A model generated the notes under the pieces. It saw nothing but the letters and a program-made list of their open reading frames with translations, did not search any database and had not been told where the DNA came from. This document shows positions 8,282-17,866 of a DNA stretch of 21,635 bases, one piece after another. Source of the stretch: Chara braunii (Eukaryota; Streptophyta; Charophyceae; Charales; Characeae); NCBI GenBank assembly GCA_003427395.1, contig BFEA01001196.1, positions 76,775-98,409 on the forward strand. Direction: 5' to 3'. Every line of letters begins with the position of its first letter. Position 1 is the stretch's first letter. Position numbers and translations under genes: made by a program.

Positions 8282-8324
8282 AATATGGGGTTGTAGGGCT
8301 TAAAAAACCCCACAACCCCATATT
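8282..8324. repeat. Strong 17-bp-arm hairpin
   Basis: AATATGGGGTTGTAGGG (8282-8298) pairs with 8308-8324 with one mismatch across a 9-base loop. A-rich flank precedes it and a T-rich tract follows (about 8321-8339), giving a stem followed by T-run on the plus strand. In a eukaryote this is not evidence of an intrinsic terminator. A foldback relic or structured 3' LTR/UTR is more likely. Confidence 0.82.
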
Positions 8325-8339
8325 TTTTTATTTTTTTTT

Positions 8340-9740
8340 CGTGTAAATTTGTGGTCGTTATGCGACCGAGTCTGGCCGCGGCCGGGGCCGTGAACGTGGC
8401 CGCCCTCCGAGCCTGACCCTGCGGCCATGGCCGCGGGCGATACATAGATAGGAGGTACTCGCGATCCATGCCTAGCTCGGACCCATACGGGAACCGTCAC
8501 GCTGGGGCGCTGATCTCCCACGTGCGATTCAGTGTCGGTCGACTAGGACATCCTAACTCAACCACGCGACACTCAACCAAACAAACTAACTCAGATAAAT
8601 AAATAAGTCTAGTCCCTTTTTCATACATCCTGTTCCATAACTCAGAAAAGTTAAAGCGTATGAGCGAGGTCCGCACAGAGTCGCATAAAAAGAATGCAAT
8701 CGCTAAGGGAATTAAAATGCTCAGTCATGTGTACTCACTTGACCTGCTATCATGGCGACGCTTCATGTGTTACCCACATCCACACAACCTCTCATGGGTT
8801 TTGGGGTTTTGTATGACACTCAAGTGTCGAAAGCAAAATATCGTGAAGGGTTCCTCCTTCACAATATTGCACGGTTGAAGAATAAGTTGTTCGGCTCTTG
8901 CGGCACCCCTGTCTTTTAGGCAGTGGGTGACGATAAGTAAGGGGCGCATGTCCTGATCAAGGGGGAAACCTTTTTGTGTTGGACCGGAGTCTGAGATGTC
9001 CTAGACAGGGACCTCGAATTCTAGACTCAGGACGAATGTTCGACTAATAATCTAAAGAGCAAAACCCCTTTAGAGATGGGGTTCGCTCGTCCTTCTCCAG
9101 TGGAAAAAAAAACACGAATAGTCACAAGCTGACTAACAATTTACCATATCCAATCTAAGTCCCAGTCTGATTGAAGGTCGAACGCTAAATCTTGCGCTCA
9201 GCTACTCTTGCCTGTTCGCTAGATGCGTGCGGCAGTAAGAAAAGGAAAAAAGGGGGAATCTCAGAGGAAATCAGGGAGAGTCATTCTCACAGCCATAGTT
9301 GAACCTTGTCACTCACACCTTGCACTCATTCATCCATATCACTCCCAATCCAGGAGCGAGTCCTCACTCTTATACATACTTGCACACACATGGAACCCAA
9401 CGGAAATCCATACGCAGATGCCACAAATGTAGTCAACCCCTTTGCTCTCAGGCTCCTGTCCCACACACTCCTTTCCGACCCCCACTCAGCAAACTCATAC
9501 CCGCCCGTCCCGATTCACACAACTTTTGCATAGTCATTTAAGAGAGGTTCCAAGGATAAGAATTTCATTCACACGGAAATGTCTTTCGCCTACGAGGTCA
9601 CAGACATCTGGCATGGGTAGCACATTGGGTAGGAGTTGAGTCGCAAAACCGATCTGCTATCAATTCGAAAGTAAAAGTTGATAAATCTCAAGACTTCGAA
9701 GAACACTCGCAGGTAGCAATGACCAGCGTCACAAAATAAA
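8340..9740. other. No gene seen; GC-rich patch then unstructured sequence
   Basis: The first 180 bp are GC-rich with GGCCGCGGCC-type sequence similar in flavour to the patch at 357-393. The remainder has mixed composition with only short, overlapping frames lacking protein-like character. A short inverted pair is visible near 9065-9080 (AACCCCTTTAG/GAGATGGGGTT). No RNA gene, LTR or transposase trace could be supported. The region might hold LTR sequence of the upstream retroelement, but no second copy is in the window. Confidence 0.55.
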
Positions 9741-10110
9741 GGCAGGCATCTCCTGTCGAATTAACGAAGTTCAACTCTATATCTCATTCTAAAATAGTTA
9801 GCAGTAGCGTTTGGTAACGATGTGGAAATCTCGAAAATTTCGACGACACTTCCTTTAGGGAAGTTTGCTTGAAAAATATTTACTATACTAAATCTCAAAA
9901 GAAAAACTTGTGACTCTGAAAATATCTGAAAAATAAACTTACTTTTTGGTTTTAGTAGAAATTTCGGCATCACTTCCTTTAAAGTTAGGTTTCCAGAAGT
10001 CCTACTGACCCCAAAGATTAAACTCTATCATATCATAGTTGACATCTCTAAAACTTGACTAATTTTGAGTATTCAGCAGAAATTTTCGCAGTATCTCTCC
10101 TAAGGAGAAG
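9740..10110. repeat. Degenerate ~121-bp periodic motif
   Basis: A motif close to AAATTTCGGCA-CATCTCCTTTA recurs at about 9742 (GGCAGGCATCTCCTGTC), 9834-9855, 9958-9980 and 10081-10103. The last three are spaced about 121-124 bp. The sequence between copies is AT-rich and also weakly similar (AACTCTAT, ATCTCxAAA and CTTGACT blocks). It looks like an old tandem repeat or the variable 3' part of a retroelement. No coding potential. Confidence 0.5.
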
Positions 10111-10540
10111 GGGCTCCCATAACTTCTATTAACTCAGAGGCTAGTCAATGTTCTACAAAAAACAATCATGCATGAAAAGATAAATGCAAAAACAAAAGTG
10201 GATATCTACCTGCCTATTGCTCAAGCATAAGGCGAGCACTAACAAACTACCCTATAATGCAGAAGACAAACAGAGCTTGATCAAAAAACAACTCATTGTC
10301 GGCAAGCATGTCATGTCCACAACGAATTCAACCAATTCAAAACAAAGGTTCATTCATCCAAAGTTTTCATCCTTCACTTGTCCTGATCACCAAAAACATT
10401 AGTCTTGTATTTTACTTAGTCCATTAACTTTCCAAGTTGTTCTCAGTCAACACCCCACGCAATCCTTATCCCATTAGCCTAAATTATCCTCACAAGGAAA
10501 AAAATCAGACCTTTATCACCACGCAAAACTAACTAACTTA
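10110..10540. other. AT-rich spacer without a gene
   Basis: Only one short open frame (10184-10402) occurs, and its protein is low in information (Lys, Asn, Ser and His rich). It has no motif and no flanking signals. I see no repeat or RNA gene here. Confidence 0.5.
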
Positions 10541-11087
10541 GCAAAGCGACCGGATCACTAAGGAGGATCTCATCTCCAACCCCATTTCAATGTCTTAGCC
10601 AAACGAGCAAAACGACCGGATCAATCAGGAGGACCTCATCTCCATCCCCATTTCAGTGTCTTAGGCAGCATCAAAGCGACCGGATCAGTAAGGAGGACCT
10701 CATTTACAGCCCCATTTCAATATCTTAGGCAAACAGCAAAGCGACCGGATCAGTCAAGAGGACCTCATCTCCAGCCCCATTTCAATGTCTTANNNNNNNN
10801 NNNNNNNNNNNNNNNNNNNNNNNNNNNNNNNNNNNNNNNNNNNNNNNNNNNNNNNNNNNNNNNNNNNNNNNNNNNNNNNNNNNNNNNNNNNNNNNNNNNN
10901 NNNNNNNNNNNNNNNNNNNNNNNNNNNNNNNNNNNNNNNNNCTCATTTCTAGCACCGCTTCAATGTCTTAGGTAAACGAGCAAAGCGACCGGATAAGTCA
11001 AGAGGACCTCATCTCCAGCCCCATTTCAATGTCTTAGGCAAACAGCAAAGCGACCGGATCAGTCAGGAGGACCTCATTCCCAGCCCC
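10541..11087. repeat. 65-bp tandem satellite interrupted by an assembly gap
   Basis: Units begin GCAAAGCGACCGGATCAG and continue AGGAGGACCTCATCTCCAGC...TTTCAATGTCTTAGG. Starts fall at 10541, 10607, 10671, 10736, then after the gap at 10980 and 11045, giving 64-66 bp periods. Copies differ by roughly 5-15 percent by eye. The run of N breaks the phase: 244 bp separate the starts flanking it, not a multiple of 65. The gap length is therefore probably nominal and the true copy number unknown. The last unit decays at about 11087. No coding potential. Confidence 0.95.
10793..10941. other. Assembly gap (149 N)
   Basis: A continuous run of N lies inside the 65-bp satellite. Both flanks are satellite sequence, so the gap almost certainly hides further units that the assembler could not resolve. 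Confidence 0.99.
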
Positions 11088-12400
11088 TATATCATCCCAT
11101 GCAAAAATCGTGATTTATACCACAGACAGATGAGTTAAACATGCATAGTATGATTCAGTTGAAGTCCTGAAAAGAAAATAAAACTTATACATAAGTCAAA
11201 GTTAAACAGACCAAACACCGGGTTTATATAGATCGGGGTTTATTGGGATTCTAATGGTATCGTGTCGGCTTACCTCCGAATTTTATGCCTTTAGAGTCCC
11301 GCATGGGCTCGGGCGGAGCTCCCGCGATCGGTGGGTCAACCCCCACGAAGACCTTGATGTGGTCCTACGGGTTGCAATCTCGCCTGCTGCCTCCCTCTCT
11401 GAATACAGACTCGACTCAGATGGAGAAGGAAAAAAGGAGAGAAGTCAAACGCTCAAGATACGAGAGGAGACCAACTCTACTCACACGAGAGGACCTTTGT
11501 GCCTTTAGATCCAGAGGGTCCCGCCATGGCGGTCAAAAGTCGTTATAAGATGGCCAAATCGAAGTCGAAATGCAGAGCAACAAACTCCTGACTGTCGTCC
11601 GAGTTGAAGCAATAACCTCCCCCCCCTCTTATTGGGTCTGATCATCACTCCAAATCACACCTCTTCAACCTCTGACCGAACAACATCTACGCAGTTTTGA
11701 GAAACTGTGTTTAAATCAAAGCATACCCCTGTGTGCAATTTGAAACACAGGCAGTGCAACAAGACTTGAACAGAAATTGTGCACACAATAACCATGAGCA
11801 GTTGCAAGCCACCGCCATGGTAACCAGTGCAAAAATGTAGCGATCCGCAGTGTTGCTCAACAATGGCGCAATGTTGTGTACCGTCTTCTCGCACAGCAAA
11901 CGCACAGTGACGTTTAACAGCAAACCTTACACTTTAACCAGGCAATATAACCTCAACAACCTCCACTGGTACTACCTCGATCTGTACAACGACCTTGACC
12001 TCGTTGATGTACACAGAAAATAAGCATCAGTTTACATGAATCTGACACTCACAACGACAACCTTCTCAGCCAGGGACCTAATGGTTGATCATAACATCCT
12101 CAATAAACAAGATGACAAACAATGCAGCCTCTATAGATACCATCATCATGGTGCATGCAAATGCCAAGCCCGCAGACCAATGCCAAAACCAAGCATGCGT
12201 AAGGCCGTTGACCCGTATTTCACTGCTTCATCGAAATGTGCAACCAGAGAAAAAACTTTCTACTTTAGAACGTGGAAGGTCGCACCTTAATTCCTGAACT
12301 TTTTCCGCCCTTCGACTATGCCCACTTCATCAACCTAACCATACTTCAAGGTGGGTACACTCACAAGTAAGTCACAAATGGTTAACGACCTACTGAAATT
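11088..12400. other. No gene seen between the two satellite arrays
   Basis: Composition is mixed. Short frames on both strands (about 11254-11548, 11655-11923 and 12036-12297) overlap each other in different frames, lack domain-like character and have no start or splice context. A GC-rich patch with GAGCTCCCGCGATCGG lies near 11318-11330, and a C-run near 11620. No RNA gene or transposon end could be supported. Confidence 0.5.
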
Positions 12401-12503
12401 TTATAATGAAAGATCCTGAAGTGTGTTAGTAGAGGTATGAAATTGTTGAAATGACCTGAGGATACTTCAACTCATTTTAGGAGTTTCAAGTGGTTTGAAG
12501 GTC

Positions 12504-12545
<42 letters not shown>

Positions 12546-13163
12546 CCTGTTTTTTTTTTGGCTCAACGTTGTTCTGTGCAACTTCAGGTCATTTCAGAAG
12601 TTTAGGCTGACCAAACTTGAAACCTCTTAAATGACTTGAAGTGGCTGAAGTTTCTGAAAGTGGTTTTAAATTCTCTCACCCAAATTTTTAGATTGGGGCA
12701 TCTAAAACCGCTTTCATATTTTCAGACAATTCAAGTTGTTTCAGGAGTTTCGGATGGGGAGACCTGAAACCTCTGAAATGACCTGAAGTGGATGAAGCTT
12801 CTGAACTCGGTTTCAGGTGCTTCCATCCAAATGCTTGGGTAGGGGGACCTGAAACCGCTTTCAGAATCTTCGGCCACTTCATGTTATTTCAAAAGTTTCA
12901 TTGGGGAGACCTGAAACCTCTGAAATGACTTGAAGTGGTTGAACTTTCTGAAAGCGGTTTCAGACCGCTCTGCCAAATACTTGGATGACGGGACCTGAAA
13001 CCGCTTTCAGAAGTTTCATTCACTTCAGGTTATCTCACAGGTTTCGGGTGGGGACCTGAAACCTTTGGAATGACGTGAAGTGGTTGAAGCTTCTAAAGGC
13101 AGTTTCAGGTCCCCCCATCCAAGTACCCAACATCCCTATGAAGCAGTTGAAAATGACCTGAAA
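12400..13163. repeat. ~146-bp array of alternating inverted half-units (foldback satellite)
   Basis: A half-unit of about 60-70 bp begins GACCTGAAACCTCTGAAATG and ends GAAAGCGGTTTCAGGTCCCC. It is followed, after a short spacer with CCATCCAAATGCTTGGG-like sequence, by its own reverse complement (GGGACCTGAAACCGCTTTCAG...). The forward half-unit recurs at about 12616, 12761, 12908 and 13053, a period near 146 bp. Each period therefore contains a long imperfect palindrome. Older, weaker copies extend left to about 12400, across the (TA)n tract. There is no coding potential. Transcription in either direction would give hairpin RNA. Confidence 0.88.
12508..12542. repeat. (TA)n microsatellite
   Basis: About 17 perfect TA dinucleotides inside the left, degenerate end of the foldback satellite, followed by a T-run. 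TA tracts are common at palindrome centres and at sites of slippage. Confidence 0.97.
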
Positions 13164-13400
13164 ATATAGGCATTTGTTAACCTTCTCTCAGGTAAGTCAT
13201 TCCTCTCTTCTCTACCTTCTATCTCTCACGCGCAGTACTCCACGACTCGTGAACGCTCCTTGCCAACAGGTAAGTCTCCAACCCACGACTGTCCCCATGC
13301 TGCTTTCATTGGTTCTGAATGCCCCCGGTAGTTATTCCAACCAGATTCGCACAACTTCCTAAAAGTTCAATTTCGCGAGACCTCAAGGTAAGGCGAGTTG
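13164..13400 (+). other. Cluster of consensus-like splice sites, no proven exon
   Basis: Exact CAGGTAAGT donors occur at 13190-13198 and 13267-13275, and AAGGTAAGG at 13385-13393. A C/T-rich tract ending CGCAG lies between the first two, at about 13233, which would define a mini-exon of about 37 bp (13234-13269). The spacing and strength are unusual for random DNA, but no coherent coding frame crosses the sites and no gene is recognised on either side. A non-coding spliced transcript or chance are both possible. Confidence 0.25.
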
Positions 13401-15030
13401 AGCACTCCAAGGACGGGGGGCAACTTTCAGAGTGGGAGGTAGTAGATGAGGAGCGAACGACCATGAACGTAGGACAAACATGATAACGACATCACAATTG
13501 CGTGCGAAAAATGCACGGATTGACACGAACATGAAGACAGGAAAGCCACGAGTGGATTGATCGCGATTATGATCAAGAACGATGAGGGGGATGACAACTG
13601 CGATTTTGAGGATTGTTGCTACACTCAACGAATGTACAGATAGAGAATGAATCTGACACTTGAAAATGGAAAGATACGTTCTCATTTTTTGAAACTCATC
13701 GCGCAGCCCCTACCGCATGTACCTCTCCTTCGCCTTTGTTTCCTTTTTCACTCTTCTTCTTCCCCGTTGATCTCCCTCCCATCTCACTCTCCTTCTTTAG
13801 TGGATGCACTTGGCTATAATTTCGGCCCCATTCGTGAGATTTTTTCTCATCACTTTCAATACAGTCGTATGTGACCATACTCCGTTGTAAAGTACACCAA
13901 GTCTGCGCAGCATGATCGTATGAAAAGCAGGCACAACCACCTTCACGGATAGGCACAACTACAAATTGCAGGGACGTTATCCATGATCACGAGCAAGGAA
14001 CGGACATCACAGTGAGGAACACGAACGATGTTGGCGCCCTTGGTAGAGAGGACCCTGATCTTAATGAGAAAACAACGTCCGTTGTGATGGAGACGAGGAC
14101 AATCGCGACCATGCCCAAACTGGCCCTTATCCCCTACTTACCAAGCGTGCCAAATGAGGATTGAATCTCCTGCTGAAAGTCAGCCAAGTACATCGCTTCT
14201 ATAGGAACATGCAGGACGACGAGCAGCGGGATCTGGCTGATGACCACGAATCATAGATCTCACGTCGAGACGCGTTGCGATGCTCAGTTGAAGCCTGCCA
14301 CCGTAGTCTATGCTCCTCTATCCACCAAACATGCAAAGTGGTAATGATTCTGCTGCTAAAATTAGGAAAGATACATCGTCATTCTCGAAAACTATTGTAC
14401 AAGCCGCGCGGCCACCGATCCTTACAGCGCCCAATCTGCAGCTTTAGCACAGAATCCACCACGGCCAATCACTTCGCGGCACCTAAAAACCCCCACTTCA
14501 CCTCTTTCGTTTGCTTATTTTCGTTAGAAAACGGGCGACATAACCCCACTTCCTTCCTCTTTTTACCTTCGTCTTCTTCCTCGACACGTCCCCGCACTCA
14601 CTTCTCTCTACTAACTTTCTTCTTGCTGCTCTATCTCAGAAACTAGCATTACCGTTGATCTCGCAATATATCAGAACCCCTTTTCAACACTTTACCCTGC
14701 TCGATTCCATAGCGAATCGAGTGAGATACTAGTTTTCAATCGGTGTCATACCCTCCTCCTCAGCATCTGCACGCACCTCTCCCTTCTCCTTACTCCAATT
14801 CTACTTACTTCTTACTCAATCCAACTGCGGATTCGGGGTCGCCCACCCCGAAAACCCCTACCTCATCCCTTTCTCTGCCTAAATCCCTTCAGGAACGGGC
14901 ATACCCATCTTCTCCCGCCCCGTTTCTTCTACCCAGCGCCTTCGTCTTCCTCACTTTCTCCTCCCCGGCGTCTTCCATTTTGTTCTTTCTTCTTTGATAC
15001 CGCTTAGCCGCAGCCTGTTTCGATCATCTT
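13401..15030. other. C/T-rich region without a recognised gene
   Basis: Two pyrimidine-rich stretches on the plus strand (about 13690-13800 and 14500-15000) give Ser/Pro/Leu-rich frames that reflect composition. Between them, a frame open from 13916 to the TGA at 14162-14164 (about 82 codons, no early Met) reads as hydrophilic, protein-like sequence (DHEQGTDITVRN, REDPDLNEK). It has no recognisable motif and no splice or start context. Pyrimidine-rich leaders are common in plant 5' UTRs, but no downstream gene supports that here. Confidence 0.4.
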
Positions 15031-15037
15031 CAGCTAC

Positions 15038-15310
15038 GCTCTAGGAAATTTTTGATAGGACCAGCCACCAGACTAGTTCAATTAGTCTCTCACCCCTATA
15101 CCCAAGTCCAACAAACGATTTGCACGTGAGGGAAACTTCGGAGGGAACCAGCTAGTAGGCGGTTCGATGGCCTTCCGCCCCTATTACTCGAGTCCAACGT
15201 TCGGCCTGCTGAGGGAAAGCTTCGGATGGGACTGGCTACCACTGGTCAACTTAGCCTTTTGCTTCTCTTGTGCCATAGCCAAGCCCGACGACTGAGCTCT
15301 AGGGAAGTAT
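15038..15310. repeat. Short ~86-bp degenerate tandem repeat, about 2.5-3 copies
   Basis: The block CCCCTAT-AC-C-AGTCCAAC...GAGGGAAACTTCGGAGGGAACCAGCTA occurs at about 15091 and again at about 15178 (CCCCTATTACTCGAGTCCAACG...GAGGGAAAGCTTCGGATGGGACTGGCTA). A third, partial copy of the second half (GCTCTAGGAAATTTTTGATAGGACCAGCCA) lies upstream from 15038, and CTCTAGGGAAG recurs near 15298. The copies differ at roughly a quarter of positions by eye. It is probably an old minisatellite or LTR fragment. Confidence 0.6.
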
Positions 15311-16176
15311 CGCTACACGGCCCCACCTGAGCTCACACTGGCCTTGCATTGCTTAGGCAAGGTTCGCCATTTTTCAGGCCCCGCAATGGGCATGCTCAAT
15401 GCTCAATCCTCTCGCCGCAGATCGTGGTTGGCGGACTGTGTTCCTGCAAAGGGTTCATCCACTCAGGTTTTCCTCTGCCTTGTGGGCTAAAACACCCACT
15501 TACTCACATGCGTGTCGAGCCCCCTCGATACTTGTATCAAGATGGGCGGGATAGAGGATCTTTGCCTGCCTTCTAAGCACGCAAAGCCCCTACGGTCCGT
15601 CCGTAAGAGGCGCTAGCTCAAGTTCCTCGACTGTTGTGACGGCCACCCATGGGGTGTTTTCATCGCTCCCCACTGCAATGCTGATCACAGCAACCCATGC
15701 TGGCAGGCACCTCTTCGTCATGTTCAAGGATGTTGGCGACACAGTCGTTGTCCACCCCCGTCCACGTGGTTTGTCTGCTCCTTGCTCAGTCGTTTCACGC
15801 ATCTTTTAACTTTCTTCAGAAAGTTTTTTTCACCCTTTCTCCGCGGTACTCCCCCGTTGTCAGTATCGGAGCCAGCCTCCCGGTTTGGTTAAAAACGGGA
15901 TTTTTAAGAGTGGAGAAACTCGTAAAAATAAAAAAATAAATCTACAAAAATAAAAATAGTAGAAATGAAGAGGAAGAGGACATGCCGATACTTTCTTGGT
16001 TTTGCCAGTCCGACCCGAGCCCGGGCCTGTCCGGCAAAACCAAGGGGGATAGTCCCTTAAGACCCTCGACCCCTTAGTCTTCATCGATCACTCTCCTTTG
16101 CTCCATCTCCGCTAGCTGACCTCGGACCCCAAACCTACCGCTTAAAAGTGTTGTACCATAACAAATAGAACTAGGC
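15311..16176. other. No gene seen; mixed spacer with one hairpin
   Basis: Short frames on both strands (about 15349-15576, 15590-15802 and 15697-15939) overlap in conflicting frames and show no family features. An A-rich tract lies at 15925-15960, and the hairpin at 15995-16044 is listed separately. Nothing else could be supported. Confidence 0.5.
15995..16044. repeat. Hairpin with a 12-bp perfect stem
   Basis: CTTGGTTTTGCC (15995-16006) is perfectly complementary to GGCAAAACCAAG (16033-16044). The 26-base loop itself contains the palindrome GCCCGGGC (16019-16026), so a cruciform with a secondary stem is possible. It is probably the relic of a foldback or MITE-like sequence. No target duplication was recognised. 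Confidence 0.8.
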
Positions 16177-16581
16177 TCAACGCTGGGCTCGGTAGGCGTG
16201 AACCTGCATATGATTAGTTCGCGGGTCCGTGATTGGTCCTACCCACACAAACCAGGCCTTCACCTTTGGTCTACCGGTCAATTTCTTGGTCGTCTGAAGA
16301 CATCGCGTACACCTAGGACCGTAGCTATCTGATATTCTGGTCGTCGGGTGCACAACATACTTTGTCGAACTTCCAACTTTACTCATGCTAAATTTTGACA
16401 AAGTTATGTTTTTTAATGCGTTTTTAATGTGCGCGCAAGGTACTTTCTTTACCTTCTCTGCAATGCATCCTACCAAAAGCTCAGTCGGTTCACGGAGGAG
16501 GTTAGTCTTTGTAAATAAAAGAAAAATGTAACCAAAGTGAAAATTATAGAGACGATAACCGGCCCCTATGGCCTTTGACAC
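16177..16581 (-). CDS. Unrecognised 134-codon open frame
   Basis: This is a Met-to-stop frame on the minus strand. It lies just downstream (in the minus sense) of the 3' end of the second Ty3/gypsy pol relic. The protein is basic, with an N-terminal hydrophobic/aromatic stretch (YNFHFGYIFLLF), a middle Lys-rich part (KVKKVPCAHIKNALKN) and a C-x2-C pair (RCTRCLQTTKK) that is not part of a zinc knuckle I can complete. No family is recognised. In position it could be a 3' accessory frame or LTR-overlapping sequence of the retroelement, or a chance frame. I favour chance, because the neighbouring element is heavily decayed while this frame is intact. Confidence 0.2.
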   Translation of the reverse strand: MSKAIGAGYRLYNFHFGYIFLLFTKTNLLREPTELLVGCIAEKVKKVPCAHIKNALKNITLSKFSMSKVGSSTKYVVHPTTRISDSYGPRCTRCLQTTKKLTGRPKVKAWFVWVGPITDPRTNHMQVHAYRAQR

Positions 16582-16779
16582 CTTTCGTCGTCCTGGTATT
16601 TCTGATGACTAACCAAACACCTCACAGTGCAACGCTATAATGCGAGTCACACACACTCTCTAATTCGTTTGCATTTGGTTCGAACTTTTCTCAGGAGCGA
16701 GGTTGCCGAGGTGAACGCCATGACGGGATTCACCCCATCGGTGCGTTACGTTGATTAAGAACGCTGTAAGTGCGACCTT

Positions 16780-17000
16780 GAAAAAGGATGGTAAATACCC
16801 TTGTAAGGGTGTTTACTACGACACTTACCATCTCTGATATCTCATAGACTTCGCCCTTTGCTTCACTTATAATTTTGTAGGGACCGAATCATCTGGACTC
16901 CAAACGTTTGGTCCACTGAGTCTTAATAGAATTGTCGAATAGAAGTACAATGTCATCAACCTTTAGTTTTTGTTTTCTTTTGTACCATTTCTATTCCATC
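16780..17000 (-). pseudogene. pol: GPF/GPY-like integrase C-terminal module of the second relic
   Basis: Reading leftwards, KQKLKVDDIVLLFDNSIK (the L-x-GDxVLL type strand) is followed by WTKRLESR, a TGA where Trp is expected, and FGPYKIISEAKGEVYEIS, the GPY module. The signal fades at about 16800, where an imperfect inverted repeat occurs (GTAAATACCCTT at 16791-16802 with AAGGGTGTTTAC at 16805-16816). No chromodomain was recognised after it. Confidence 0.8.
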
Positions 17001-17219
17001 TCTCTTGATCTGACAATTTGTTGGTTGTCCATTCTCTCCGCAACATCCATCACCACTTGATAAACTTCTGATATTTGTCTTATTCTGATCTGAAGAAGTT
17101 GTGAAAGATAGTATTCCCTGTCACTCTCTTGGCTTGACCATGTCTTGACTATACTCTCGATAGGTGAAGTAGCGTATCGAGCATACCACAGAGTAAATGG
17201 ACCATAACCAGTGAGTCTT

Positions 17220-17640
17220 TTAACAGTGATGTTATCAACATAGATTGCAACTCTTAGTACTTTTGGTCAGTTGTTGAGGGTCTTTCAAGGTTTTGTAACC
17301 TCTCTCGACTGGTGCATTTGCATGCGGACGGTAGGTAGTCACATATCGAATTTCGACACCCAGTATGAGAGTGGTTCTTCTTACAATTTCATTTATGAAT
17401 TCAAATCCTTTGTTTGAGACAAACTCTCTGATGAAGGGATATCTGAGATAGACACCCTCTATCTAATGAACCATTTGCTCGGTTGTCTTTCTCTTCAGAG
17501 TTTTTGCCTCAACATATGCACATAAATTATCTTTCATGTTCAATGTGTATCTCATCCAGCCCTTGTTTGAGGCATGAAGATGAGATCCAAGGTGATTCGG
17601 TTGCATGGTTGTACAAGAATTGTAGGGAATAAAGACTCAA
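17220..17640 (-). pseudogene. pol: Integrase core of the second relic, catalytic Asp lost
   Basis: Reading leftwards, a segment with TLDLIFMPQ carries the first catalytic Asp. After a frameshift, KDNLCAYVEAKTLKRKTTEQ, YPFIREFVSNKGFEFINEIV and YRPHANAPVERGYKTLKD follow. The second catalytic Asp, expected in a VxDNGxEF context, reads Asn (codon at 17412-17414). The catalytic Glu in APVERG is kept (17304-17306). At least one in-frame stop is present, near 17464. It is therefore a decayed core with a missing active-site residue. Confidence 0.83.
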
Positions 17641-17662
17641 TCATCCTTGTTATAGACATTTT

Positions 17663-17866
17663 CTAACATAACACACATGACTTGCAGAACCTGTAAATCA
17701 TGTATTTCACGTCAGACCAGAAGTAAAGCTTAGTCGTCTTAGTGTAGATTGCTTCAGCAACTCTATGGCCACCTGCAACCCCCTCGCGAAGAGCAACAAT
17801 TATGTCTAGTTGTCTTTCTTTCCCATAAACCACCCACAATGGAGGCAACCCTCCCTTGCCATTCAC
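17663..17866 (-). pseudogene. pol: Integrase HHCC zinc-domain fragment of the second relic
   Basis: A 67-codon open piece keeps GGHRVAEAIYTKTTKLYFW (second zinc His at residue 34, then the YFW aromatic motif) and FCKSCVLC (zinc Cys residues 61 and 64, with a further Cys 67). The position expected to supply the first zinc His reads Arg (residue 27, in LREGVAGGH), so zinc binding is probably lost. A stop follows directly after the Cys pair. Confidence 0.82.

Noticed and set aside
8282-8339. Rho-independent terminator
   Set aside because: Stem plus T-run shape is present, but the window is eukaryotic and no gene ends there.
3765-9240. LTR pair bracketing the first Ty3/gypsy relic
   Set aside because: Looked for direct repeats between 3765-4740 and 7863-9240 and found none beyond simple sequence. 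No primer-binding site or polypurine tract could be fixed either.
9223-9639. Several overlapping plus-strand frames
   Set aside because: Three frames are open at once over the same stretch, none with motifs or start context. This is typical of stop-poor non-coding DNA.
10541-11087. CRISPR-like spacing of the 65-bp array
   Set aside because: The whole unit repeats, including the part that would be a spacer. The genome is eukaryotic and no cas-like genes are present.
14275-14997. Ser/Pro/Leu-rich frames of 123 and 84 codons
   Set aside because: The underlying DNA is C/T-rich over hundreds of bases. There are no domain motifs, and the products have low-complexity composition.
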